From: Lotus japonicus
Taxonomy: Eukaryota; Streptophyta; Magnoliopsida; Fabales; Fabaceae
DNA: 64,000 nt
Assembly: GCF_012489685.1 (NCBI RefSeq)
Contig: NC_080043.1
Span: 48,251,127-48,315,126, forward strand
Direction of reading: 5' to 3'
Below, one piece after another: positions 10,184 to 19,911 of the stretch (its first letter is position 1; each line of letters begins with the position of its first letter). The notes beneath the pieces were generated by a model, which saw nothing but the letters and a program-made list of their open reading frames with translations, had not been told where the DNA came from and ran no database searches. A program made the position numbers and the translations under genes.

Positions 10184-11461
10184 TTAAAGAGAAGCACCAG
10201 CATTGGCTGAACTGGTAGAGCCAGTCACATCCTCCTTTTCTTCTTCATCAGACTCTTCTTCTTCTTTTTCAGACTCGTCTTCTTCTTCTCCAGCAGTTTC
10301 ATATTGAGCTTCCTCTTCTTCAACGAAAGCATTCTCATTCCCAGCAATCTCAGCTTCCTCTTCAACCTCTTCTTCCTCAGCAGCAACATGAACCTCAGTT
10401 AGAGCCTTGATAAGTTGATCAACATTAAGTTTCCTCACCTTGCAGGCCTGTATAGTGTCTTGCAGAGTCTTTGAAACTTCCTGCAATTCAGCCACAATGT
10501 CTTCCTTGCTTGACCCAGGTGCCTTAGTACCACTTGCACTGGTAGTTCCTCTAGCCGCAGACAGCATAATGTATGGAACATGTGTCCCAACTAACAAGCG
10601 ATAATCAAATTCGAGAGGTAGAGGCTTCTTACCTAGAGGTTCATCAGCACACAAAATGTTAGGATGTTGTTGCAGAATTAGCCCAGAGAGAAGACATGGA
10701 AACAGAATAGGCAGCTTCACAGCAAAAGATCCAGCATGCTTGAGAGTCTGCTCATAAACAAGATTTCCACAATCAAATTCACCTCCTGTGCCAATCAAGT
10801 AAAGCATTCTGGCCAGGGGTGGAGTCACTCTAGAGAGATGTTGAGAGGCCATCCAGTTTGCAGTACCTATTTTGTAGAGCACAACATACTTAGCAGTCAG
10901 ATTTCCAGACGGTAACAACCCTTTCTTTGGCCACTTCTTGACCAACTTCCCAGTCCAAGTCAGCTCCTCCTCATTCATAGCATCAGAGCTTCTGCCCAAA
11001 TAGTTATTTATAACTTCAGGAGAGAAATAAATGCTTTTTCCTCTCACAAACACCTTTCTATACTCAACATTATCCTCATTATCACAATCAGAAGGAATGT
11101 TCACAATGAATTCCCTTATCACTTGAATAAAGCACTTACCAAGTCCAGTAACAATCTTCATTAACCTAGCCTATTCAATAACAACAATGATCTCTGTGTA
11201 GCTTAAGGCTTCTTCACTCAACTCTCTTTCAACAACAATTCTTCTTTGAAAGGAAAATTTCCATCTCTGATCAAACTTAGCAGAATGGAAAGACATATTA
11301 TCAATGGGGGCATCTGGAAGATTCAATGGAATTCTCTTCCCCTTGACTCTCTTCTTGCCAGTGGTAGATATGTCTGGGACATCTCGCTCGACATCTGGTT
11401 CAGAGTCTGTGTCAAAAACATGTTTCTTCTTTCTTCCAGCAGAGGCAGCAACCTTCTCCTC
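10184..11461 (-). pseudogene. Env-like / plant transposon protein (Transposase_32-like), C-terminal part
   Basis: This minus-strand ORF continues from 19911-19511 across the family C insertion. Its segments include NMSFHSAKFDQRWKFSFQRR, FIVNIPSDCDNEDNVEYRK, FSPEVINNYLGR, LTAKYVVLYKIGTANW and LPILFPCLLSGLI. This is the layout of the TE proteins annotated in legumes as envelope-like or 'putative plant transposon protein' (from memory). The C-terminus is strongly acidic (runs of E/D), then GSTSSANAGASL. A TAG at about 11171-11173 interrupts the frame shortly before the methionine at 11161; there is no other stop. The first 300 bp (11461-11162) code for a Lys/Arg-rich stretch. The autonomous element it came from is not in the window. 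Confidence 0.65.
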
Positions 11462-11580
11462 TGTAAGACCCTAAATTAAATAACCATTTTAATAATTTAT
11501 TTTCGATGTATTTATTATTTCTGTGCGTATTATTCTATTTTAAATTTAGGAAATTATATTCCCAAGTTAGCTTTTTCCTT

Positions 11581-11587
11581 TATAAGG
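11581..11587 (+). promoter_or_regulatory. Possible TATA box of family C LTR
   Basis: TATAAGG lies about 120 bp after the LTR start, followed by a long CT-rich stretch like a plant 5' leader. Weak evidence. Confidence 0.3.
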
Positions 11588-11917
11588 AGATGACTTGCGC
11601 TAACAGGTCACCTTTCTTATTTACTTGTGATAGACTATCACAAAATAATATCTTTTATTCCTTTTTCCCCACAACCACTCATTCAAAATTCAAATTTCAC
11701 ATCACTTCCTCTCAAATTTTCTAATCACTTTCTCTCTCATGTGGGCCCCACTTCCCCAATCAGATTTCACTTTTCTCTCACTCTCTTTTCTTTCTCCCTC
11801 ACGCGTACACTTTCTTTCTCTCATTCTCGTTTTCTTTCTTCTTCTTCTCTTATCTTCTTCTTCATTTTACTTCTTCAGAAAACCTAAGCACCTCAACATC
11901 ATCTTCTTTTTCCTCTC

Positions 11918-12139
11918 ATGGCAGCCGCCACCTTAGGCCAGCCACCATCACCGCGCCCTCCTCGCGCGAGCCCGCAGCCACCACCGCGTGCCAAACCGTC
12001 ACCACCGTGCCCCCTCCTCACTTCAGAGGCAGCCACTTTCTTTGTCCTCTCTTCCCCTTGTTCCGGCGAGCGTTGCCGCTTCACCACCACCTCCAGGGTC
12101 GAAGAAAATCAGTGCAAGACAGGAGAAACGAAACCCTAA
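11918..12139 (+). CDS. Small Ala/Pro-rich ORF in family C LTR leader, function unknown
   Basis: A 73-codon frame starts with CTCATGGCAGCC (good initiation context) directly after a CT-rich leader-like stretch. The product is rich in Ala, Pro and Ser. It has no domain I recognise, and no second complete copy of this LTR segment is in the window to test conservation. The local GC content is much higher than around it. It could be a captured gene fragment or simply chance in GC-rich sequence; I lean to chance. Confidence 0.2.
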   Translation: MAAATLGQPPSPRPPRASPQPPPRAKPSPPCPLLTSEAATFFVLSSPCSGERCRFTTTSRVEENQCKTGETKP

Positions 12140-12839
12140 AAACTGCCACCTTCAAGCTCCGATCTCCGGCGAACCACTGAGCTTTTGGCGAAATCAATAC
12201 CACCGTTGAACTCCCCTCATCATCCGCTTCAAAACCCCTCCATCAATTTGACGATCGGCCGCCGTCACTCCGGCGACCGCCACCGCCGCCGCCACCGGCG
12301 TTTCTCCGGCGAGCTTTGTTCTGAGAAAGAAGACCAATTTCTTGAAGCTTTTGATCTCCTCTTCTCGAATCCAAAGTCGAATCACTGCTATGAGGTGATT
12401 TTCCTTGTCAATTTTTAATTTCCCTTTCAAAAACCCTAACCTTTCCCCTGTTCATCTTCTGAGTCCTTGCTTTGAACTGTGCCAGTGTTGTTCAGAATTG
12501 ATGGTCATCAGAGGAAGGCAAAACAGCGACTGGAGAAGAGGAAGAAGCGAAGTCAGAACCTTAGCCATAAGGCTTAAGGTAGAAGAGAAACATTTTTTCT
12601 GTTTTGGGGATTGTTTATGTTCTTAGTGTATGTTTTTGTCAAATGATAGTCTAAAGCTATATGATTTCTGATTTGGGGAAAATAGAAATTGGATTTCATG
12701 TTTAGAAAATGTATCAAGGTGCTGCTGTAACTGTTATTAATTCTGTCCTTTAGCCTTTTTGTGATAAATGAAACTACAGTACAATAGCTAGGTTGTTAGA
12801 ATGGAAAACTTGGCAGGATTTCGAACTCTTGAACTCGTT

Positions 12840-13110
12840 CTTAAGCTGTGTTATCAAATGAATTTGAAGAAGTTGTCTTCATAAGAATTGTAGATCTTTT
12901 CGTTAGAAAACGTTTGCAGCTGTTTTCATGTCGTTCCGACTCGTGTAGCTCAAGTTATGCGCATTTTGGTGAGCACGGGTTAAGCTGTCCCGTTTCTCAC
13001 GAACTACTGTTAGTATTTTTTTTTTCCTGAATTTTGTACTTCGAATTTAGACTTGAAAATTTATAGGGATTTACAAAACGTGTATACAAAACCATGATAA
13101 AAATATTAGA
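12840..13110 (+). repeat. LTR module shared by families B and C
   Basis: This segment (TTCCGACT..GTAGCTCAAGTTATG, then GGTTAAGCTGTCCCGTTTCTCACGAACTA) is clearly homologous to 54865-55120 in family B. A shorter relative (GTAGCTCGAGTTATG) lies in the A-like LTR near 21580-21640. The rest of these LTRs is not alignable by eye. Confidence 0.65.
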
Positions 13111-14100
13111 TTTTCCGGAGTGCATTTGACGTATTTAAAAATTAGCCAAAGTTGCTGTTCATTTTATAATCGTTTGACAAAATTAGTTATTTCAAGTGCA
13201 AAGAGTTGCTTTGGAAAATAGATGAGAAAATCTTTTATTTTAAAATGATATTACAATGCTTTAGAGTAGGAAAACCTCTTTTCGACTTTACTTACGTACG
13301 TTGTTTATTCGTTTATGGAAATAGAGAACATTTGAGTTTTACGCACGGGTATTCGTTAAAAACCGAAAGCGAAAGGTTTTGAAAGTCGAACAAGTTTTTG
13401 GAATGTTATGGAATAAGAGTTTTGTTATTATCTCCTTAAGTTGATTTTCTAAGTCAAAAGCTTTTGAAGCATCATAAATTGTGTTATTGTTTGTTGTCAT
13501 TATAACAACTTGTCTTGACTTCCTAGTACGATCCTAATGGTTTATAATCATTACGAAGATTAAGTTTAACTTGTGTTTTCTTCGAGTCAATTGCTTGAGG
13601 TCGTAGCTCTAGACTTGGGAAGTAGGTAGCTCAATTAGTAATTACGTTATGTGTACTTATGAAGGGTACGAATAACGGAAGCGCTTGGCGACGAAGCCAA
13701 AGGACAAAAAGAAGCGAGCCGACACGGGAAAGCAAGGATGTGATTGGATGGTAGTTGCAGTTTAGGCAGGAAATTGGCTAAGGTAAGGGTAACTCGGTTT
13801 TAGCGCGTCTTTGAGTCTTGCATGCTTTTATCGCACTGCATGTGTTTGAGATGAAGATGTTTAAATTTGATTGGCATTTGATTATGACTGTTGTACTGAA
13901 CTGGGAAAATATTTTCTAGAGGCTTCGACCGTGTGAACTGATTGAGATGTGTGTCTCCGTTTTCTGGGGCTTCGACCATTAGTTATTGTTGGTTCTTCGA
14001 TTATTGTTATGTGGAAATAGTGAACTGAACAAGTATGCATAATTGAATTGATTTATGCTTGTTGGAAATATGAATAACATGTGGTTTGAATTACCCAAGT

Positions 14101-14580
14101 GGCAATGAGGAGGTGTGGTCTTATCATTGTCCCGTCTTGTGTGACGCTATATGTGGCGATGAGGAGGTGTGGTCCTATCATTGTCCCGTCCATTGTGACG
14201 CTAAGTGGCAATCAGGAGGTGTGGTCCTATGATTGTCCCGTCTTGTGAGACGCTAAGTGGTGATGAGGAGGTGTGGTCCTATCATTGTCCCGCCTTGTGA
14301 TGTGTATAAGTGGCGGTCAGGTGATTGTGTTCACCCGGTTGTCCCGTCTTGTGTGACGTATAAGCGGTGGTCAGGTGATTGTGTTCACCTGGTTGTCCTG
14401 CCTTGTGTGGCGCAATAAGTGGCGATGAGGTGGGTTTGTCCCACGGGATTGTCCCGTCTTTTGAGACGTTATAAAGTGGCGATGAGGTGGGTTTGTCCCG
14501 CGTGATTGTCCCGTCTTTTGAGACGCTAAAGTGGCGATGAGGTGGGTTTGTCCCACGTGATTGTCCAGTCTTGCGAGACG
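14101..14580. repeat. Tandem hairpin array in family C LTR (period about 60-75 bp)
   Basis: Eight or nine units begin (A)AGTGGCGATGAGG or a variant and contain ATTGTCCCGTCTTGTG.GACG. Stems change together: CAATGA/TCATTG in one unit and CAATCA/TGATTG in another; CAGGTGA/TCACCTG and GTGGG/CCCAC in later units. It lies upstream of the nested family A LTR. Confidence 0.8.
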
Positions 14581-14585
14581 TTATT

Positions 14586-14880
14586 GTTTGATTGATATTG
14601 TTGAGGTTGTTGATATCTGATTTGATGTTGTATTGTTGAGGTTGTTGATATCTGATTTGAGGTTATATTGTTGAGGTTGTCGATATCTGAATTGATATTA
14701 TATTGTTGAGGTTGTTGATATCTGATTTGATGTTATATTGTTGATTTTATTGTTATCTGATTTAAACCTAGGGTGTTAACTTGTGGATATCTGAATAAAT
14801 ATATGTTGTTAAGTTGTTGATATCTGAATTAAAACTATATCGTTGATTTTGCTGATATGCTAATATATGATTTGATTTCA
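14586..14880. repeat. Short tandem repeat, TTGTTGAGGTTGTTGATATC units
   Basis: About five to six imperfect units with a period near 48-55 bp contain GTTGATATCTGATTTGA. They decay toward the right. Confidence 0.7.
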
Positions 14881-15633
14881 TGTTGGTAGATATATGGTGT
14901 TATCTATCTTGAATTAAGTTGCTAGCTTATGTGCCATGTTACGTGTAAGACCTGAATTTTCAGAACAAGTTAGTTTCCGACTCAGGCGTAGAATCTGTGT
15001 AAGCGTGACAGGAGTTTGCTATTTGAGAAAGATTAATGAAGAAGAAAGTTCAGGAATTTCTTGAGGAATGTTGCGTAGTTGCTTCCGGAGTTAGTGCGAG
15101 TCATCTGCACACCTGCCTTATGGCGAGCGTGTTCAGTATAGGCTAATTTCGCTTTAGAGCAACGTTTTAAGTGAGATTTCGAACTCTTGGAAAATTTAAA
15201 GATTCTCTTTATTTTTCCTTCGACCAGCGTTTCATTTCGGAACTCTGGACTGCACGCACGATAGTATTTACTTTTCGGATGTCCGCCGACGCTAATTTCT
15301 TTGCTTCGAAACCCTAGTTTCGAGCGATGGATGAAGACTTTTTCTATTCGGGACTTCTAACGAAGTTTCCGTCCGTGTTGCCAGATTTGTTTCGACGTTT
15401 CCAATCTTTCTTTAGAAGGAAGTTTTGTCGTTTGAGCATCACAGCAAAAAGTAGTTTTTCGGGACAGATTAACTTACACCGCTTTTGGGATTTTAGATAT
15501 CGTTTTTCCCAAATCATAGATATTTGTTCTGAGTTCTGGAATTCTGACGCCAGAATCTCTCTTAGAATTCTTCGGTGAACGTGCTGCAAAAATCGAAATC
15601 GCGAAATTTTCATTTTCCCGCGATTTCACCCGC

Positions 15634-15643
15634 CTATAAATAG
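15634..15643 (+). promoter_or_regulatory. LTR promoter TATA box (family A)
   Basis: CTATAAATAG follows the conserved CCCGCGATTTCACC block. Transcription would start near 15665. Confidence 0.75.
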
Positions 15644-17063
15644 GCGAAAAAGTAAAAATCTCTTCATTCTCACCCATTCAAGGCCGCGAGCAAGGAGAGA
15701 GGAGGAGAGGAAAGATTTTCGCGAAAACTTGACCGATCTTCGTGCAGTTCGTCCCTACTTCGAGGTACTGAGGTAACTAGCATGATTCTTACCTCTGATT
15801 ACTGTTTCTACTGCGTTTCTGAAGTCGTTTCTGTGCTCACAGTTTTGAGCTTTTTGTAAAACTGTCCGTTTACTCTGATTTCTTGCTTGGTTTATCTTCC
15901 CTACGTTCTCAAGAGTCTAAAACCTCTGTCAGTAATCGCCGAATGCGATCCAGCTGTCAAGGATCTGAAAAACTGATTCAAAACCCTTTTTGTCTCACAT
16001 TTCAAAACTTTATTGTCGAAAAGACGTAATCTGACTTCGTGCCTTTAGGATTTGTTGTCACGGATGTCGTGAGGATCATTACTGTCAAATTTGTTTTCCG
16101 AACTGATAACTTTGAGGTTTTGAGCTTTTATTTTGGACCAAAATGCCCCTGAACGGCCGTATTTCGATCCGATTGCCCGAAAATTGTTCCGACAGTTTCT
16201 GTGCCTTAGTTTTACCCTAAAACTACCTTGTAAACTGATTTGATCGAAGAAAAGAGCCGAAGCCCTTTTCCCTTTCTGGCCGTGGGCTATATCAATGGGG
16301 GGGAAGTTTTTCGTTTTCGAAAACTTGTCTTTTCGCATCCGAATGTTGTATTCTGAAGCTTTGATGCTTTGTCTGTCGTTTATGAGTTGTATTGTGATCG
16401 AGCTAATCGATATTGTTTGGTTTCTGCTTTGTTTTTCTCCGAGGTTCAGTTGAAGGAACTTTGGAATATTCAGAGCATTTGCTTGAAGAAAACTTTGATT
16501 ACGAGACTGAATCAGCTCGAGGTTAGGGCAACTTACTATTAGCTATGACTGCATGATAGGCGTCGATAAATTCGACCTATGCTTTATTTGATGTTGTTTA
16601 TAATGATGAGTTGATGTTATGATGCTTTTCCATAACTTGTGATGTTGTGATATTGTTGGATTGTGCGTTTTGACGCGATTTCGGAGTGGGGAACCTCTGA
16701 ACTGGTTAAAGTTGGTGTTTCGGGTTGGATGAACAACCCTAGGCAAGTCCATATGTGGGGTTTGAGACTTAGCCATATGTTGGAATCCTTAGACTTTCCC
16801 CGGGAAATGTATTTTGGGTGGTTGATCTTTGAAAACTTAGAATGATAGAGCTTTGAAAAACTAAAGACATGGGAAACCTAGACTTTGAGAAATAAACTCA
16901 TAACCTGACTAATGTGAATTGAAATCATTTTTATTAACGTTTAAGCATAGGAAAACTGAAGGGGAACATATTTAAGAAAGACGGGAAAAAGTCGACTTTT
17001 GTTGTGGGTTTTGGTATTTGGGAAAGCCACTGAGGTGAGCTAAGGTGATGATTGAAAGTCACC

Positions 17064-17577
17064 GAGTACTTTACGTACTCTTGTTGTTGGGGTTGTGTTG
17101 TATTGACCGACACTAATCCCTTGGGTTCTCTTGTTGTTGGAGCTGTGTTGTATTGACCGACACTTAGCGCTCTTGTTGTTTGGGCTGTGTTGTATTGACC
17201 GACACTAGACCCTTGTGTACTTTTGTGGGTGGAGTTGTGTTGTATTGACCGACACTTACTCCGAGTTGTGTTGTATTGACCGACACTAACTCTTGGGTTG
17301 TTTTGAGTTTGGGTTTGAGCTAAACACTTATGTGGTGAGGACGATTCGGTGTTTGGCTAACCATATTGCATCAATCGGGTGAATAACGGGAATGGCTCAC
17401 CTGTGCATTTCATGGTGAATAACGGGAATGGTTCACCACTGCATTAATGATGAATAACGGGAATGGTTCATCATATGGTGAATAACGGGAATGGTTCACC
17501 AAGGATGAATAACGGGAATGGTTCATCCATAGTGAAGAACGGAAATGCTTCACTTGTGGCGAACGGGAACGCGTCAC
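17064..17577. repeat. Three consecutive hairpin arrays in family A LTR
   Basis: First, GAGTAC...GTACTC at 17064-17080. Then five units at about 17089-17292 with core TGTTGTATTGACCGACACT and arms that pair in each unit: GGGGTT/AATCCC, AGCT/AGC, GGGCT/AGACCC, GGAGT/ACTCC, GAGTT/AACTC. Then seven units at 17377-17577 with loop AACGGGAAT and stems GGTGAA/TTCACC, GATGAA/TTCATC, AGTGAA/TTCACT and GTGGCG/CGTCAC. Confidence 0.85.
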
Positions 17578-17819
17578 AAATCCGGATCATATTGTGCATT
17601 TCACGCATACATTCATTCTGACTTGAATTGTGTGCTGTTTGTTTATTGAAGCATTGTTAGAGACATAACATGCTAGGATTGTTTATATATGTATATATAA
17701 CAACATATATCTATAACCCATATCACATGTTGAGTGTATATCTACTTATTTCCGTGAGTTGACCCCAGCGCCTTGGCTTTGGTTGCATGTTTGTGTTTGG
17801 GCGGTCGGCCTGCTGCCAG

Positions 17820-18488
17820 ATGTCGATGGCCGACTGGTTCTCGATGGTCTCTCCCTCGGGGGGGATCAGATATGAGTTGGTGGATAGGGATGCCCCCACC
17901 GCTTGGGTGATCGATGTGGCTGGTCACCGAGCGACGTACAGGGGAAGGGTCATGGAGGACCCGACGGATGAGCGAGGACGCCTGACGAGAGGAGTGCTAC
18001 GGCGTATGGAGCTGAGTTTTGACTTGCCGCCCTCAGTTCACTGTGGACCAGGCACTGGTCATGGACCACCTGCACCACCTCCGACTTCACCTTCTGTTGA
18101 GGAGGACCCGGCGGAGATCGAGCCTGCTGTTGCTGCTACACCTGTTGTGCCACCTCCTGCTACTGCCATTGCCCTTACCGACGTGGCGTCGTCCTCTAGG
18201 CTCGTACAGCTGAGGAGGGAGTCTGTTGTCCCATCTGCCTCACGTCTCTTATCTTTCTCTTCACCGCACGACTACCGTGTGGACCCCTTGATGAGGGTGG
18301 TGGAGGAGGATATTCTTACAAGAGAGGTGGATGTGGAGACCGGCTCGACTAGGGCGGTGCGCAGGACAGTTAGGAGGGAGGTCATGGATTTGGACACCGA
18401 GATGATTACGGTGGATTCCGACTCTGACTCCGAGAGCAGTGGGGAGAGTTACTCGCTGAGCAGCGATGAGGAGGAGGAGGATTGGTGA
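17820..18488 (+). CDS. Conserved intra-LTR ORF, function unknown (222 aa)
   Basis: This frame lies wholly inside the family A LTR, downstream of its TATA box. I start it at ATG 17820 because similarity to the copy at 61842-62291 begins exactly there (MSMADWF versus MSMAEWF), directly after CTGCCAG, a 3' splice-site-like sequence. Residues 1-78 are conserved (about 53 of 78 identical by eye), with blocks AGHRA, GVLRR and LPPSVHCGPG. Residues about 80-130 are Pro/Ala-rich and variable. The C-terminus is very acidic with Ser/Asp runs ending SSDEEEEDW. No signal peptide, membrane segment or known domain is visible. A donor-like GTAGGT follows 77 bp after the stop. It could be an accessory retrotransposon protein or a captured host exon. 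Conservation in two diverged LTRs argues against chance. Confidence 0.6.
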   Translation: MSMADWFSMVSPSGGIRYELVDRDAPTAWVIDVAGHRATYRGRVMEDPTDERGRLTRGVLRRMELSFDLPPSVHCGPGTGHGPPAPPPTSPSVEEDPAEIEPAVAATPVVPPPATAIALTDVASSSRLVQLRRESVVPSASRLLSFSSPHDYRVDPLMRVVEEDILTREVDVETGSTRAVRRTVRREVMDLDTEMITVDSDSDSESSGESYSLSSDEEEEDW

Positions 18489-19510
18489 GCTGAGCTGGGA
18501 GGGTAGGTTAGGCTAGCGTCATTTTTTGTGTAGAGCTCTGACCGTCAGTTTCTTTTGGGACAGGGTAGGTTCCGATGTGTGGCTTTTTGTGTGGTTCTTT
18601 TGAGGAGGATCACAGAGAGTCTGTCGGAGTATAGGGGTCTTTTGTTCAGGCCATTTTTGGGTGCCGACTTTCTCTTGGATAACTGTATATTTGATACTTT
18701 TACTTACAGTACTGGTTTGTATATACTTGCCTGCGGGCTTTCTACTTTGGAGTCACTGCGAGTGCGCGTGACGGGAGAGTGCAGCTGAGGCTGTACAAGT
18801 GTTTATATTGTATATCGGTTAGTTTAGTTGTTGGGTTTTGTCTTTATTTCTTTATCGCTTTTATTTAAAGGAATCAAACGAAAAAAAAAAATTACCTGTT
18901 TTCCGCGTAAAGTTTATTTTTGGTTACTAAAGTGACACCTGGAAATCGGGGTGTTACATTACGCACTTAAACTTTGATAGCATGCTTTTCTCTTTTATAC
19001 GTGGTAATTGCATGGAGTTAACCCTTTTTGTTTGTTATTTGTTGTTTGGGCGCTTAACGCTATTAGGCGATGAAGAATCTTCGAAGGAGCTTAACCTTTG
19101 TGCGAGTAGAGATGAGGACTTGAAGGACAGTGGAGTACTCGACGAGTAGAGTCGGGTTTAAGGCTAGAGCCTTGGGTTAGAGAGCTTACCATTATTGGTT
19201 TAAGCTTGTATAAAGATTTTAGGAATTTATATTTGAGGTTTCGGGTAGGTTCCGATGCTTTGCTTTCCTGCGGTTCCCCGATGTGGAGATCGTAGGGAGT
19301 ATGTCAGATTCATGGTGTCATTGCATAATAGGTTTTTTGTTGAGTTGTTTCTATTGGTTAGGTTTTGTAGTTGGGAGTATGCATGACATGTTTTGGAAAT
19401 ACATTTGAAAAGAAAAAAAAATATACTCGTGTTTATACATCCTTTTGGAAAACATTGCATATTTATTTTATCAGATTGCTACCATAACCCCTGAAATTCG
19501 GGGCGTTACA

Positions 19511-19911
19511 TCCTCTTTCTTTTTCTTCTTCTCAGGAACTTGGACCTGAGATGCTTTTGGAGTCTTGGGGGTCTGAACATCAGAACCTTTTTTCTTCTTT
19601 TTCTTCTTATCCGCAACATTCTTGCTTGCAGAAGCAGGAGCCTTCTTGCTTGCAAAATTCTTGATCAGTTCCTCATCATCAGATTCCTTCTCTTCAGAGG
19701 AAATCAACACTAGTTCCTTACTCTTTTTGGATGAGGGTTCAAGGGATTTCTGAGGGGGGATCTCCACAGAGGGAGTCTTCTCACTTGAAGATTCAGGGTT
19801 TTTAGCATCATATTCATCGCCCTTCTCAGCATCAAATCCATGTGAGTTTTCTTCAAACTTAGAATCAGAACCACGATCTTCCTGTGATTCAACATTTGGT
19901 GTTAATTCAGA
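19511..19911 (-). pseudogene. Env-like / plant transposon protein, N-terminal part
   Basis: This is the upstream piece of the minus-strand ORF at 10184-11461, separated from it by the family C solo LTR (TSD TCCTC). It encodes a Ser/Glu/Lys-rich low-complexity region (SSEEKESDDEELIKNF, runs of K) without a fold I can name. Its own 5' end is cut at 19911/19912 by a copia-type LTR, so the start codon and any promoter are lost. The methionine at 19929 lies in the neighbouring LTR and is not the real start. Confidence 0.6.

Larger units (their letters stand above)
14944..18958 (+). mobile_element. Solo LTR of family A (4.0 kb)
   Basis: Starts TGTAAGACCT and ends GGGTGTTACA, flanked by perfect TTACG repeats (14939-14943 and 18959-18963). 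It inserted into the family C LTR. It contains, in order: U3 (about 0.7 kb), TATA (15634), a conserved GAG|GTAACTAG donor-like site near 15771, hairpin arrays (17064-17577), the intra-LTR ORF (17820-18488), and a GTAGGT donor-like site at 18565. This is the most complete family A LTR here. Confidence 0.92.
11462..19510 (+). mobile_element. Solo LTR of family C (about 4.0 kb without the nested insertion)
   Basis: The LTR starts TGTAAGACCC at 11462 and ends GGGCGTTACA at 19510. It is flanked by the perfect 5-bp target repeat TCCTC (11457-11461 and 19511-19515). No internal region is present, so it is a solo LTR made by LTR-LTR recombination. A family A solo LTR (14944-18958) sits inside it. The 5' part is pyrimidine-rich then GC-rich, and the middle carries hairpin arrays (14101-14580). 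A module at 12840-13100 is shared with family B. Confidence 0.88.

Noticed and set aside
17089..17577. Regular repeats that at first look like a CRISPR array
   Set aside because: Plant LTR context, hairpin units with co-varying arms, no unique spacers of constant length and no cas genes.
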